In this document: positions 51,276-59,767 of the stretch, one piece after another
Position numbering within the stretch: the stretch's first letter is position 1
Layout: the number at the start of each line of letters is the position of its first letter
Assembly: GCA_017394705.1 (NCBI GenBank)
Contig: JAFPXH010000009.1
Coordinates: forward strand, 124,001 to 188,000
Direction of reading: 5' to 3'
Length of the DNA stretch: 64,000 bases
DNA from: Paludibacteraceae bacterium
Lineage (GTDB): Bacteria; Bacteroidota; Bacteroidia; Bacteroidales; Paludibacteraceae
The notes under the pieces: model-generated
Database searches by the model: none
What the model was told of the DNA's origin: nothing
Seen by the model: only the letters and a program-made list of their open reading frames with translations
Position numbers and translations under genes: made by a program

Positions 51276-51292
51276 AATTAACATTTAAGTGT

Positions 51293-51796
51293 ATGAAAAA
51301 GTTTTTATTCGTAGCAATGCTTGCAGCAGCAAGCGTAATGGCTTACGCTCAACCGCGCGCCATCGGTGCAAACCTTGGTGGTGGTCTCGGTTTTAGTTAC
51401 CAACATGGCTTCGGTGAGTCTAACATGTTAGACTTGGCTGTTTACACTCCGATTGCAGCCGGTGTAGGTAGATGGTGGGGTCTTGGTGCAACGATCACTT
51501 ATGACTGGATTGACCCGTTCGGAGCAACCGTTCCTTGGAATGAGAAGGGCGAATGGCACTGGTACATGGGTGTCGGTGGTGATGGTGGCTATGTTTTCGG
51601 TGCAAACTCTGGCTGGGTAGGTGTAGCCGGTCACTTTGGAATTGAGTACGATTTCTGGTTCCCGTTCCAGTTGTCTCTTGACTGGCGTCCATCCATCGGC
51701 GTGGGTCTTGCTAACTCCGCAAATGGTTTCGCCGTTGGTTTCAACACCCCGGGTATTTATCAAGGAATCACCCTTGGTGTACGCTACAAATTCTAA
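51293..51796 (+). CDS. Small outer-membrane beta-barrel protein (paralogue 1)
   Basis: A 167-residue protein with signal peptide (F-L-F-V-A-M-L-A-A-A-S-V-M-A-Y-A-Q) and an eight-strand-type barrel ending in V-R-Y-K-F, the terminal Phe expected by BAM. It shares P-R-A-I-G-A, T-Y-D-W-I-D-P-F, A-T-V-P-W-N-E-K-G-E-W-H-W-Y-M-G-V and E-Y-D-F-W-F-P with the protein at 52941. No ligand motif is visible. A CTAG-bearing hairpin (ATCTAG-CAAA-CTAGAT) lies between this gene and the upstream GGGtGRT gene. Confidence 0.8.
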   Translation: MKKFLFVAMLAAASVMAYAQPRAIGANLGGGLGFSYQHGFGESNMLDLAVYTPIAAGVGRWWGLGATITYDWIDPFGATVPWNEKGEWHWYMGVGGDGGYVFGANSGWVGVAGHFGIEYDFWFPFQLSLDWRPSIGVGLANSANGFAVGFNTPGIYQGITLGVRYKF

Positions 51797-51799
51797 TTT

Positions 51800-52852
51800 G
51801 TGAAACGAGTATCGCTCATAGTGCTATTTGTGCTTACAGCGATATCGCTTAGCGCAGAGTCCACGGCCATTCGCGGTCGTGGATTCTTCCGCTATGCTCC
51901 ATTCGGGCATAGTCTGTATGCAGACATGCATCCGAATTTTGTTCGTATGGATATTCCGTACGCCACCAATAAGGCCGTTTATGATTACGGCGGTCATAGT
52001 TCCGCTTTCCGCTGGCAGACGATGGGCCTCTTCGGCATCAATCTGCCTATTTGGACGGGCAACTTAGTAGATTCGACCTATGCGCTCAATGTGACGATGG
52101 CCATGAGCGCGAACCTATGGATGGATTTTTACGAGTTCAGCACCTCTCCGATTGTCGATACCGACTATCGAATAGGTATTCCAACCATCACCTTTCTTCA
52201 CCGATTGAACAAAGGTTTTGCGAAGAACTACTCCATTCAGTGGAGTCCGTTCAAGCACGAGAGCACGCATATAGGCGACGAGTTGCAGATTCGCAACATA
52301 GACCGAGGGTATGCTATCAAACGCGTCAATGTATCGTATAACTACACGGAGTTTGTCTTCACACTCAACGAAGCCGAAGACCGCTATGCTGAGAACCACT
52401 GCATACGTGCAGGATTGATGATTCTATGGATGGGAGGATGGCATAACATGGATCCCGATGCCGGAGATGCATCTATCATTGATCCCGTCGGGACGGAAAA
52501 TGTACCTTATGCTCAACGCCATCCGTGGGAAGTTTATTTGCAGTACCAATACCAGTCGCCGACGAGCAAGCATGGTTTTCAGGGTATTGCCTCCGCCGAG
52601 ATTCGCAACCGCGAATGCTACGGTTATGATTTGAGTGTTCTGAATACCGATGATCCGAAACATATGCAACCGGCTCGCCGTGTATTCACCTATAATATAT
52701 TCATGGGCGCGCGCTATAACACGCCCGGGTATGACGGTTATTTTTCCCGCATAGCGTTGGGTGTCCGTGCGTACCACGGCAACTGCCCATACGGCCAGTT
52801 CCGCAGTATTGCGAACTACAACCAGATAGGCGTTTGCCTTATGTTCCAGTAG
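51800..52852 (+). CDS. Predicted outer-membrane protein of unknown family
   Basis: The 350-residue protein has a signal peptide (L-I-V-L-F-V-L-T-A-I-S-L-S-A) and barrel-like strands throughout, for example W-E-V-Y-L-Q-Y-Q-Y-Q and the C-terminal I-G-V-C-L-M-F-Q. The block P-I-W-T-G and H-E-S-T-H-I-G-D-E-L recall Bacteroidetes barrels of the DUF1207 type, but I cannot confirm this. The start is a GTG four bases after the upstream stop, so the gene is co-transcribed with paralogue 1. Confidence 0.65.
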   Translation: MKRVSLIVLFVLTAISLSAESTAIRGRGFFRYAPFGHSLYADMHPNFVRMDIPYATNKAVYDYGGHSSAFRWQTMGLFGINLPIWTGNLVDSTYALNVTMAMSANLWMDFYEFSTSPIVDTDYRIGIPTITFLHRLNKGFAKNYSIQWSPFKHESTHIGDELQIRNIDRGYAIKRVNVSYNYTEFVFTLNEAEDRYAENHCIRAGLMILWMGGWHNMDPDAGDASIIDPVGTENVPYAQRHPWEVYLQYQYQSPTSKHGFQGIASAEIRNRECYGYDLSVLNTDDPKHMQPARRVFTYNIFMGARYNTPGYDGYFSRIALGVRAYHGNCPYGQFRSIANYNQIGVCLMFQ

Positions 52853-52853
52853 G

Positions 52854-52895
52854 GATATTGGAGATTGGAAATTGGAAATTTTAGATTTTAGATTT
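52854..52895 (+). repeat. Heptamer array downstream of 51800 gene
   Basis: Six units in register (for example GATATTG, GAGATTG, GAAATTG, TAGATTT), beginning just after the stop codon. It is the same type as at 5774-5815. Confidence 0.92.
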
Positions 52896-52940
52896 TTATA
52901 TATTTTTAATTCACATTATTAACCACAAACAATTACAATT

Positions 52941-53519
52941 ATGAAGAAAATTCTTTTTGTAGCCATTCTTGCTATGGCAAGTGTAATGGTTTATGCGCAA
53001 CCTCGCGCAATCGGTGCCCGTCTGGGTGCTTTTGACGGAATCAGTTATCAGCACACTATCGGTGCGGGTATGCTGGAAGTAGAAGCCGGTTGGTCTGTTG
53101 ACGGCCGTACGGATTTCTTTGAGAACACTCCAGCCGGACAAGTTCACACTCGTGCATGGGGTCAGACCGTTCAGGCCGCTGTTACTTATGACTGGATTGA
53201 TCCGTTCAGCGCCACTGTTCCCTGGAACGAGAAGGGCGAATGGCACTGGTATATGGGTGTCGGTGCAGCCGGAGGTTACGGTTGGAACGCATGGGGCGGT
53301 AATGCCACGGCTTCAGGAAATATCGGTTGGAATTGGGGATTCATCGGCGCAGCAGGTCGTATCGGCATCGAGTATGATTTCTGGTTCCCGCTTCAACTGT
53401 CGTTGGATTGGCGTCCTACGCTGGGTGCCGGCCTCTTTGACAACGGCAATGGTGGAGCAAGATCTGGTTTGTATTGGGAAATGACCGGTATCGCACTGGG
53501 CGTACGCTATAAATTTTAA
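52941..53519 (+). CDS. Small outer-membrane beta-barrel protein (paralogue 2)
   Basis: This 192-residue protein is clearly a duplicate of the 51293 product: signal peptide, P-R-A-I-G-A, D-W-I-D-P-F-S-A-T-V-P-W-N-E-K-G-E-W-H-W-Y-M-G-V, E-Y-D-F-W-F-P and terminal V-R-Y-K-F. It carries ~25 extra residues in surface loops (V-D-G-R-T-D and G-G-N-A-T-A-S-G regions). Loop divergence over a conserved barrel fits an exposed surface protein. It ends at a strong terminator. Confidence 0.82.
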   Translation: MKKILFVAILAMASVMVYAQPRAIGARLGAFDGISYQHTIGAGMLEVEAGWSVDGRTDFFENTPAGQVHTRAWGQTVQAAVTYDWIDPFSATVPWNEKGEWHWYMGVGAAGGYGWNAWGGNATASGNIGWNWGFIGAAGRIGIEYDFWFPLQLSLDWRPTLGAGLFDNGNGGARSGLYWEMTGIALGVRYKF

Positions 53520-53543
53520 TTTATAGAAAAGTCATCAAAGAAA

Positions 53544-53570
53544 GAGAGGACGTCATCCCGACGTCCTCTC
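53544..53570 (+). terminator. Terminator of the outer-membrane protein cluster
   Basis: GAGAGGACGTC pairs with GACGTCCTCTC over five bases, an 11-pair perfect stem, followed by TTCAATT. Confidence 0.82.
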
Positions 53571-53579
53571 TTCAATTAT

Positions 53580-53602
53580 AACAAACAATCTCTATTTATT
53601 CA
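53580..53602 (+). repeat. 23-nt repeat after the second small barrel gene
   Basis: A copy of 51253-51275 with one base changed. It probably marks the boundary of a past duplication. Nothing else is seen up to the promoter at 53731. Confidence 0.6.
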
Positions 53603-53730
53603 CCGGTAGATTCCGGTAGAAAAATTTTTTTGCGATTTCTACTTATCTATATGCAAACACCGTGCCAAAGTGAATTATATGGAGAAATATTTCGCAAATA
53701 CTACCCTTTAAGGAAAAAATGCTCAAATAT

Positions 53731-53761
53731 TTGCATATATGCAAAATTTATAGTACCTTTG
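53731..53761 (+). promoter_or_regulatory. Promoter of the DUF6175 operon
   Basis: TTG at 53731-53733, 20 bases, TACCTTTG at 53754-53761, and a 33-base leader to the ATG. Confidence 0.82.
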
Positions 53762-53794
53762 CAGCGGAAAGTACTAACCCCAAATTCCACTAAT

Positions 53795-54295
53795 ATGAAA
53801 AAGATCTTTTTTACTCTCCTCGCGGCTGCGTTATGCATGCCGATGATGGCGGTTGGTCTTCGTCAGAAGAAAGCCGACAAGGACACGAATGAGTTCCGTT
53901 ATGAAATTGAGTGCGCAGGTAATGCGATTCAAGGCACATACCTCGTAAAAGTATGGAGTTACAGCAAGAAAGCTGCCATCGCGGAGAACCAATGCCGCAA
54001 GAACGCAGTACACGGTGTGATTTTCAAAGGTTACGGAGGCGGTCAGGGTTGCGTATCCCAGCGTCCATTAGCCAACAACCCGGGTGCAGAGGCACAGAAC
54101 CAGGAGTATTTCAAGAGTTTCTTCGCTAATGGCGGTGAGTTCCAGAAATACGCATCTATCATGGAAGGGACCACCGAGACGGTCAAGGTAGGTAAGGAGT
54201 ATAAGATCGGCGTAGTAGTCAGCGTCCGCAAAGATGATTTGCGTAAAGCGCTGGAGGCAGCCGGTATCATCCGCGGTCTAAGTAGCGGATTCTAA
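53795..54295 (+). CDS. Exported protein of unknown function, first gene of the DUF6175 operon
   Basis: This 166-residue protein has a signal peptide (F-F-T-L-L-A-A-A-L-C-M-P-M-M-A). The mature part has G-T-Y-L-V-K-V-W-S-Y-S-K-K-A-A-I-A-E, a Cys-containing C-R-K-N-A-V-H-G-V-I-F-K-G-Y-G-G-G, and V-S-V-R-K-D-D-L-R-K-A-L-E-A-A-G-I-I at the end. The same layout appears in the next gene, so the two are paralogues. No known domain is recognised. ATG at 53795 is set by the promoter; a frame from 53630 would cross it. Confidence 0.75.
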   Translation: MKKIFFTLLAAALCMPMMAVGLRQKKADKDTNEFRYEIECAGNAIQGTYLVKVWSYSKKAAIAENQCRKNAVHGVIFKGYGGGQGCVSQRPLANNPGAEAQNQEYFKSFFANGGEFQKYASIMEGTTETVKVGKEYKIGVVVSVRKDDLRKALEAAGIIRGLSSGF

Positions 54296-54324
54296 TGAAG
54301 TTTCATCACCAAATCCAAATAGAC

Positions 54325-54816
54325 ATGAAAAAACTGACTGTATTTATAGCCGCAGCGGCGATGGTATTGTTGTCGGGTTGCGGCGCCAAGCGCTCTCAGG
54401 CTTATTATGACAAGCCGAGCCAAGTACTGAGTGCCAATTTTGATGGCAGTTACGTTATTCGCGTGCAGGTTCGCTCCAAAGATGCAGTAACCGCTTTTAC
54501 GGATGCTCAGCGCAAAGCCGTACAAGAGGTTATCTTTGACGGTGTTAAATCTGCATCCAACGGCATTTCGGATTTGAAGCCCCTATGCTTTGATATGAAT
54601 GCCCGCGAGAAATACGAGGACTATTGGAATGCTTTCTTCAGCGATAAAGGTCCGTGGACGCAATTCGCCAGTTACAAGGACCGCCGCGCAGTGACCACCG
54701 GTTACGAGCGTGACGGACGCCAGATGGTAGAGACCGGAACCGTGACCGTCGATCGCGCAGGACTAAAGAAAAAACTGATTGAGGACGGTATTATTCCTGC
54801 AGAGGGCAGATATTAA
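54325..54816 (+). CDS. Exported lipoprotein of unknown function, paralogue of the preceding gene
   Basis: The 163-residue protein has a lipobox (M-V-L-L-S-G-C-G). The mature part mirrors the preceding protein: G-S-Y-V-I-R-V-Q-V-R-S-K-D-A-V-T-A-F, R-K-A-V-Q-E-V-I-F-D-G-V, then Y-E-D-Y-W-N-A-F-F-S-D and V-D-R-A-G-L-K-K-K-L-I-E-D-G-I-I. The helix pattern with spaced Ala recalls LPP20/FlgT-like domains, but this is only a resemblance. ATG at 54325 gives the signal peptide. Its stop opens a heptamer array. Confidence 0.75.
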   Translation: MKKLTVFIAAAAMVLLSGCGAKRSQAYYDKPSQVLSANFDGSYVIRVQVRSKDAVTAFTDAQRKAVQEVIFDGVKSASNGISDLKPLCFDMNAREKYEDYWNAFFSDKGPWTQFASYKDRRAVTTGYERDGRQMVETGTVTVDRAGLKKKLIEDGIIPAEGRY

Positions 54817-54870
54817 ATTGCCATTTGTAATTTGTCATTTGTAATTTATTCATTGTAAATTGATATTTAT
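54815..54870 (+). repeat. Eight-unit heptamer array before the DUF6175 gene
   Basis: Eight 7-mers in register (for example CATTTGT, AATTTGT, AATTTAT, AAATTGA), the longest array seen. The upstream TAA stop lies at its left edge and the DUF6175 ATG at its right edge. Confidence 0.92.
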
Positions 54871-55819
54871 GAAACGATATTTCTTTACTCTCGCATTGGC
54901 GCTGGTAGCGCTGGTGGCGAGCGCACAGATAAAAAAACCGGCGCTGATGGTTATTCCGTCCGATGTATGGTGCATCTCCAATGGTTATTATACCGAGATA
55001 GACAACATGGGTACCACCATGAAAGTGCCGAATTACAAACAAGCCTTGCAGGAGAATATGGGTCTTAAGTTGGCTATCGCCAAGTTGAACGACCTGATGG
55101 CCGAGCGTCAATTCCCTCTGCAGAGCCTTGAACAGACCATCAAGAACCTGGAGCAACAACGTATGGAGGACAACCTGACGATGAGTAAGGCCGGCAACGA
55201 GTTGGCAGAGTCTCCGTTGGACGAAGTAGCCCGTGTTGCTAAATGTGACATCATTCTGGAACTTAGTTGGGAACTGAAAGACTTTGGTCCGAAACACTCC
55301 CTCAGTTATGTTCTTGAGGGTCGCGATGCGTACACAAGCAAGACTATTGGTGCCGCCAGCGGTACCGGTGCTCCCTCTTTCACCGCCGACGTGGATGTGC
55401 TGCTTGAGGAAGCCATCGTAGCGAACATGGACAATTTCAACAACCGTCTGTTGGACCACTTCACCGAGATGCAGACCATCGGTCGTGAAGTAAGTCTGGA
55501 TATCAAAGTATTTGCCAATAATGCCGCAGGTGTGGATTTGGAGACCGAGTTCGGCGATGATGAACTGATTGATATCATCAATGACTGGTTACAGAAAAAC
55601 ACCGTTCAAGGCCGCTTTACGATGCCGTACGCCAGTGAGAATGTAGCCAATTTCACACAAGTCCGTATCCCTGTTTACGACGAGCGCGGACGCGCCATCG
55701 ACGCCAACGGTTTTGCTAAGGGCCTGGCAAAAATGCTGAAGAAAGAACCATATAACATTCCGTCCAAAGTGCTTGTTAAAGGTCTCGGGCGTGCCGTGAT
55801 TATCCTTGGAGAGAAATAA
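54869..55819 (+). CDS. DUF6175 family exported protein
   Basis: A 316-residue protein with signal peptide (L-A-L-A-L-V-A-L-V-A-S-A-Q). It matches DUF6175 of Bacteroidetes: K-P-A-L-M-V-I-P-S-D-V-W-C, Y-K-Q-A-L-Q-E-N, L-N-D-L-M-A-E-R-Q-F-P-L, K-A-G-N-E-L-A-E-S-P-L-D, L-E-G-R-D-A-Y-T-S-K-T-I-G-A-A-S-G-T-G-A-P and G-L-G-R-A-V-I-I-L-G. The alpha/beta pattern recalls periplasmic TolB-N/CsgG-type domains, which is inference. Function is unknown. It is the most conserved-looking member of the operon. Confidence 0.85.
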   Translation: MKRYFFTLALALVALVASAQIKKPALMVIPSDVWCISNGYYTEIDNMGTTMKVPNYKQALQENMGLKLAIAKLNDLMAERQFPLQSLEQTIKNLEQQRMEDNLTMSKAGNELAESPLDEVARVAKCDIILELSWELKDFGPKHSLSYVLEGRDAYTSKTIGAASGTGAPSFTADVDVLLEEAIVANMDNFNNRLLDHFTEMQTIGREVSLDIKVFANNAAGVDLETEFGDDELIDIINDWLQKNTVQGRFTMPYASENVANFTQVRIPVYDERGRAIDANGFAKGLAKMLKKEPYNIPSKVLVKGLGRAVIILGEK

Positions 55820-55863
55820 GAAAAAGTACAAAGGACTATGTTGAAAGTCAAAAACAAGTAATT

Positions 55864-56799
55864 ATGAAACGCATATATTCTATCATACTTGCAGCGCTCA
55901 TGAGCGCTACAATGCTGGCAGTGGAGACACAGTACCTGCCTATATCGGTTATCGTGGATGGTTCGTTAGAGAACTTCCCGCAGGGTGCCAAAGCCATGGT
56001 GGAGAATAAACTGACCCAACTGCTGACCCGTAACGGCATCGCCGGAATGGACTACGTTGGCCAGTTCATCCTGACAGCCACCACCACTCCGCTGGACAAA
56101 GATGTTATCCCCGGTCCTCCGATGAAGATTTCGGAGAGAATGGAGCTTAACCTCTACATCGCGGATGCTTACGCCAAGACCATATTCTCCACCACCAGCA
56201 TTACTGTAAAAGGTATCGGAGAAAATGAAAACAAATGCTATCTGAATGCTATCAGTCACATGCCGCTGCAGAGTCCGCAGATTGCACAGTTCATCAGTGA
56301 AGGAAAGACCAAAATCATTGAGTACTATGACCACGAAGCTCCTGCACTGATCAAGAGAGCTCAGAACCTGGCTAAGCAGAAGAGTTACGAAGAGGCGTTG
56401 TTCATTGTATCTCTTATTCCTCAGCAGTGCCAGCATTATGATGCAGCCCTTGCCGCAGGTCTGGAGATATACCAGATGCATGTAGATAACGAATGCAACA
56501 TCAACCTCGCTGCAGCCCGTCAGGCATGGGCGGCAGAGCAGAACAAAGGCGGCGCTTATGCGGCCGGAGAGTATCTGGCGAACATTCTGCCTGATGCCGG
56601 TTGTTATGAAGAGGCTTTGGCTCTGCATAAAGAGATCAAGAGCAAAGTGCTGGATGACTGGAAATTCGAGATGAAGAAATACCAGGACGGTGTCGATCTG
56701 GAGAAACAACGCATTGACGCAATGCGCCAAGTAGGTGTTGCTTATGGTCAACATCAGCCGAGTAAGGAAGTGAACATCGGTTTCGTTCGCGGGTACTAA
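55864..56799 (+). CDS. Exported protein of unknown function, fourth gene of the DUF6175 operon
   Basis: The 311-residue protein has a signal peptide (I-I-L-A-A-L-M-S-A-T-M-L-A). The first ~150 residues are an alpha/beta domain: V-E-N-K-L-T-Q-L-L-T-R-N-G-I-A-G followed by F-I-L-T-A-T and M-E-L-N-L-Y-I-A-D-A, which looks like the CsgG/TolB-N type of periplasmic fold (inference). The second half is helical with TPR-like spacing (A-Q-N-L-A-K-Q-K-S-Y-E-E-A-L-F and G-C-Y-E-E-A-L-A-L-H-K-E-I). It would suit a scaffold or assembly factor. Confidence 0.72.
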   Translation: MKRIYSIILAALMSATMLAVETQYLPISVIVDGSLENFPQGAKAMVENKLTQLLTRNGIAGMDYVGQFILTATTTPLDKDVIPGPPMKISERMELNLYIADAYAKTIFSTTSITVKGIGENENKCYLNAISHMPLQSPQIAQFISEGKTKIIEYYDHEAPALIKRAQNLAKQKSYEEALFIVSLIPQQCQHYDAALAAGLEIYQMHVDNECNINLAAARQAWAAEQNKGGAYAAGEYLANILPDAGCYEEALALHKEIKSKVLDDWKFEMKKYQDGVDLEKQRIDAMRQVGVAYGQHQPSKEVNIGFVRGY

Positions 56800-56820
56800 C
56801 ATTATAATACTGCTACGTTC

Positions 56821-58140
56821 GTGAAACAAACCATTTTAACATTGCTTTGTGCTTGCGCAGTGATTGCTGCGCAAGCACAAGGGCCATTATCTTATCGCCG
56901 CAACTCGCTGGCGATGTTGCTTGTCTATCACCCGGAAGATGAGTTCGGCAAGAATATCTACGAGGCATTCGACTCGTTGCCTATTCCCGATAAATACGAC
57001 GACCATAATATTGGCTGGCGTGTTATCGACGACAGTCAGATTACCGGTGTACAGCGCAATAAAAGCGGTTACTACAAAGCCACTTACGGCCACCAGTTAA
57101 CCGCAGCGGAACTCAAAGCCAATGCTCGCCGGACAGAGGACCTGCTCAACGAAGCGGAAGTAGCGAAAGAGATGGTCGGCAAATGGTTTGGATTACAAGG
57201 CACATCGCCAGAAGATGCCACTTTCAACACCGAGCTCATTCAGCAACGCGGACAATATAACGCATCGGATGTAGATGTCGCACTGGCACTGCAGACAACT
57301 CGTGGCGTGGCTACGTTGAGTGATGCCGGTGAAGAACTATTAGGTCAGACGTTCGTGCTCGTCAATGATATCACGTATATCACCGCCGAGCAGGAAGCGG
57401 AAGCCGCCAAGAAAGCGATGAACGTCATCGGAGGTCTCTTTGATGCCTTCACCGGAGGTACGGCAGGTAAGGATGTGGCAAAGCTGACCGGTGCCATCGC
57501 CGATAGCTTTACGGGATTCAAAGTAAAAACACATTCCTATCTGTACCAGTTGGTGTGGAACGATTCTGTAGCAGCTATTTTCTATCAGTTCCATTACACA
57601 AGCAAGCCAGACCCCGCCAAGATACAAGCGTTTCTGGACGACAAAACGACGTACCGGCTTAAGTATGTAGCCCATGAGTATGAGTTTGATAAAAAATCCG
57701 TACTCAAAGGCAAGTACTCACGCACCGAGCTGGTCCGCACTATCTGCGCCCGCTCGATGGACAAGAACATCGTGGCACTAGCCAAACAATATGAAGATTT
57801 CAAAGTCAAGACACCGGTTTATCAGATTCTGACGAATGAGAAAACGGGCAAGATAGAAGGGTATGCGGCGAAGATAGGTATGAAAGAGGGTATAGAGGAT
57901 GGTTCTAAGTTCCAAGTCGTACAGCGGATTCAAAACCCTGAGACCGGCAAAACCACCTATAAGTACGTAGCATCTGTCAAGGCGAAGAAAGGCAGTATCT
58001 GGGACAACCGCTATAACGCGGTGCTCGAAGAGGCGGACGGTGCCACCCTGCCCTACACCACGTTCACGAAGATTAGCGGAGGAGAAATCCTCCCCGGTAT
58101 GCTGCTCATCGAGGGCAAATATAGAAAAGTGATTGAATAA
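56821..58140 (+). CDS. Exported protein of unknown function, last gene of the DUF6175 operon
   Basis: The 439-residue protein starts at a GTG and has a signal peptide (T-L-L-C-A-C-A-V-I-A-A-Q-A-Q). The N-terminal half includes long helices and a glycine-rich segment M-N-V-I-G-G-L-F-D-A-F-T-G-G-T-A-G-K-D. The C-terminal ~110 residues contain K-I-G-M-K-E-G-I-E-D-G-S-K-F-Q-V-V-Q-R, a pattern like the small beta-barrel end domain of FlgT (inference). Two internal helices have conserved acidic patches but no catalytic motif. tyrS follows 14 bases later. Confidence 0.72.
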   Translation: MKQTILTLLCACAVIAAQAQGPLSYRRNSLAMLLVYHPEDEFGKNIYEAFDSLPIPDKYDDHNIGWRVIDDSQITGVQRNKSGYYKATYGHQLTAAELKANARRTEDLLNEAEVAKEMVGKWFGLQGTSPEDATFNTELIQQRGQYNASDVDVALALQTTRGVATLSDAGEELLGQTFVLVNDITYITAEQEAEAAKKAMNVIGGLFDAFTGGTAGKDVAKLTGAIADSFTGFKVKTHSYLYQLVWNDSVAAIFYQFHYTSKPDPAKIQAFLDDKTTYRLKYVAHEYEFDKKSVLKGKYSRTELVRTICARSMDKNIVALAKQYEDFKVKTPVYQILTNEKTGKIEGYAAKIGMKEGIEDGSKFQVVQRIQNPETGKTTYKYVASVKAKKGSIWDNRYNAVLEEADGATLPYTTFTKISGGEILPGMLLIEGKYRKVIE

Positions 58141-58154
58141 TAGGATTATCATAG

Positions 58155-59450
58155 ATGAAGAATTTCGTTGAAGAATTACGATGGAGAGGCATGCTCCAGG
58201 ATATCATGCCGGGTACGGAAGAACAGTTGATGAAAGAAATGACCACCGCCTACGTAGGTATCGACCCGACGGCGGACAGCCTGCATATAGGTCACTTGTG
58301 CGGCATCATGATGCTGCGCCATCTGCAGGCGTGCGGACACAAGCCTATTGCGCTGTTAGGAGGTGCGACGGGTATGATCGGAGACCCATCCGGCAAGTCC
58401 GCCGAGCGTAACCTGCTCACCGAGGAGACGCTGCGCCATAACGTAGTCTGCATCCGTGAGCAGTTAGAGCACTTCCTCGATTTTAACAGTAACGAACCGA
58501 ACGCCGCAGAACTGGTCAATAACTACGACTGGATGAAGGATTACACCTTCCTTGATTTCGCGCGCAATATCGGCAAACTCATCACCGTCAATTACATGAT
58601 GGCGAAGGACTCCGTAAAGAAGCGTTTCAACGGCGAGTTCGCGCAAGGTATGTCATTCACTGAATTTACCTACCAGCTCCTTCAGGGCTACGACTTTGTC
58701 TATCTGAACGAGCACAAGAACTGCCTGATGCAGATGGGCGGCTCCGACCAATGGGGCAATATCACCACCGGTATCGAGCTGATGCGTAAGATGAACGGCA
58801 AGACCGCTTTCGCCCTCACCTGCCCACTTATTACCAAAGCGGACGGTGGCAAGTTCGGCAAGACCGAAAGCGGTAATATATGGTTGAGCAAGAAATACAC
58901 CAGTCCATACAAATTCTACCAGTTCTGGCTCAATGTCAGCGATGATGATGCTAAGCGTTACATCAAGATATTCACCAGCCTCAGCCGCGAAGAAATAGAA
59001 AGTTTAATTGCAGAGCACGAAGAGGCTCCGCACCTGCGTGTATTGCAGAAACGTCTGGCTAAAGAGGTAACCTGCATGGTACATAGCGAAGCGGACTATA
59101 ACGCAGCTGTAGAAGCAAGTAATATCCTTTTCGGAAACGCAACTGCAGAGGCATTGCGCGCTCTGGATGAGGAGACTTTTCTTCAGGTATTTGAAGGCGT
59201 AGAGCAATTTGAGATTTCACTGGATGAGTTGAAAGCCGGTATCGGTCCGCTGGACTTGCTGGCAGAGAAGACGAATATTTTCCCGAGCAAGGGAGAAGCG
59301 CGTAAGATGATTCAGGCGAACGGTTTTTCGCTCAATAAGGAGAAACTGACCGATCCGCAGACACCGATTACCGACGCTTCATTGCTCAACGGCAAGTATC
59401 TGCTCTTCCAAAAAGGCAAGAAAAATTACTACCTCGTTGTAGCGAAATAA
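58155..59450 (+). CDS. tyrS: Tyrosine--tRNA ligase
   Basis: The 431-residue class I synthetase has [15 protein letters not shown] (HIGH motif), [27 protein letters not shown], the K-F-G-K-T signature loop in place of KMSKS, and a C-terminal S4 domain. It charges tRNA-Tyr. It is 14 bases from the DUF6175 operon and may share its promoter. Confidence 0.97.
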   Translation: MKNFVEELRWRGMLQDIMPGTEEQLMKEMTTAYVGIDPTADSLHIGHLCGIMMLRHLQACGHKPIALLGGATGMIGDPSGKSAERNLLTEETLRHNVVCIREQLEHFLDFNSNEPNAAELVNNYDWMKDYTFLDFARNIGKLITVNYMMAKDSVKKRFNGEFAQGMSFTEFTYQLLQGYDFVYLNEHKNCLMQMGGSDQWGNITTGIELMRKMNGKTAFALTCPLITKADGGKFGKTESGNIWLSKKYTSPYKFYQFWLNVSDDDAKRYIKIFTSLSREEIESLIAEHEEAPHLRVLQKRLAKEVTCMVHSEADYNAAVEASNILFGNATAEALRALDEETFLQVFEGVEQFEISLDELKAGIGPLDLLAEKTNIFPSKGEARKMIQANGFSLNKEKLTDPQTPITDASLLNGKYLLFQKGKKNYYLVVAK

Positions 59451-59457
59451 TCATCCT

Positions 59458-59486
59458 GTTTAGGGTTTAGAGGATTAGCGGATTAG
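59458..59486 (+). repeat. Heptamer/octamer array downstream of tyrS
   Basis: GTTTAGG, GTTTAGA and then two GGATTAG units separated by one base. This array mixes the two families seen elsewhere. Confidence 0.85.
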
Positions 59487-59515
59487 GGGTATTTTGCATT
59501 TTTTTTCAAAAATAT

Positions 59516-59546
59516 TTGCGTATTTGAATTATTTGTAGTACCTTTG
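59516..59546 (+). promoter_or_regulatory. Promoter of tRNA-Gln
   Basis: TTG at 59516-59518, 20 bases, TACCTTTG at 59539-59546, twenty bases before the tRNA. Confidence 0.8.
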
Positions 59547-59565
59547 CACGCTTTTTCGAAAGTGC

Positions 59566-59636
59566 TGTCCACTCGTATATCGGTATTACACCGGATTTTG
59601 GTTCCGAGAAGCGAGGTTCGACTCCTCGGTGGACAA
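59566..59636 (+). tRNA. tRNA-Gln (UUG)
   Basis: The acceptor arm TGTCCAC pairs with GTGGACA. The anticodon stem CGGA/TCCG encloses the seven-base loop TTTTGGT with anticodon TTG. The T arm CGAGG-TTCGACT-CCTCG is perfect. The D stem is weak (GTA with TAC). CCA is not encoded. UUG reads glutamine codons CAA, and CAG by wobble. Confidence 0.85.
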
Positions 59637-59767
59637 CAAAGGGAAGCCTACCCTCAGCCCCTCCCTAAAAGGAGGGGTGCATTATGAAAAAAGGTTCGTG
59701 TGATGGGATACGGGCAGCGTCACGAAGTAATTTAACTGCCCCATATTGAGTAACACAAATTATTACA
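59637..59767. other. Spacer between tRNA-Gln and rplY
   Basis: CCCCTCC-CTAAA-AGGAGGGG (59657-59676) forms a hairpin without a good T-run. No box of the promoter type lies between it and rplY, which may be read from the tRNA promoter. Confidence 0.5.

Noticed and set aside
59657..59676. Terminator after tRNA-Gln
   Set aside because: The hairpin is good but lacks a T-run, so termination is not supported.
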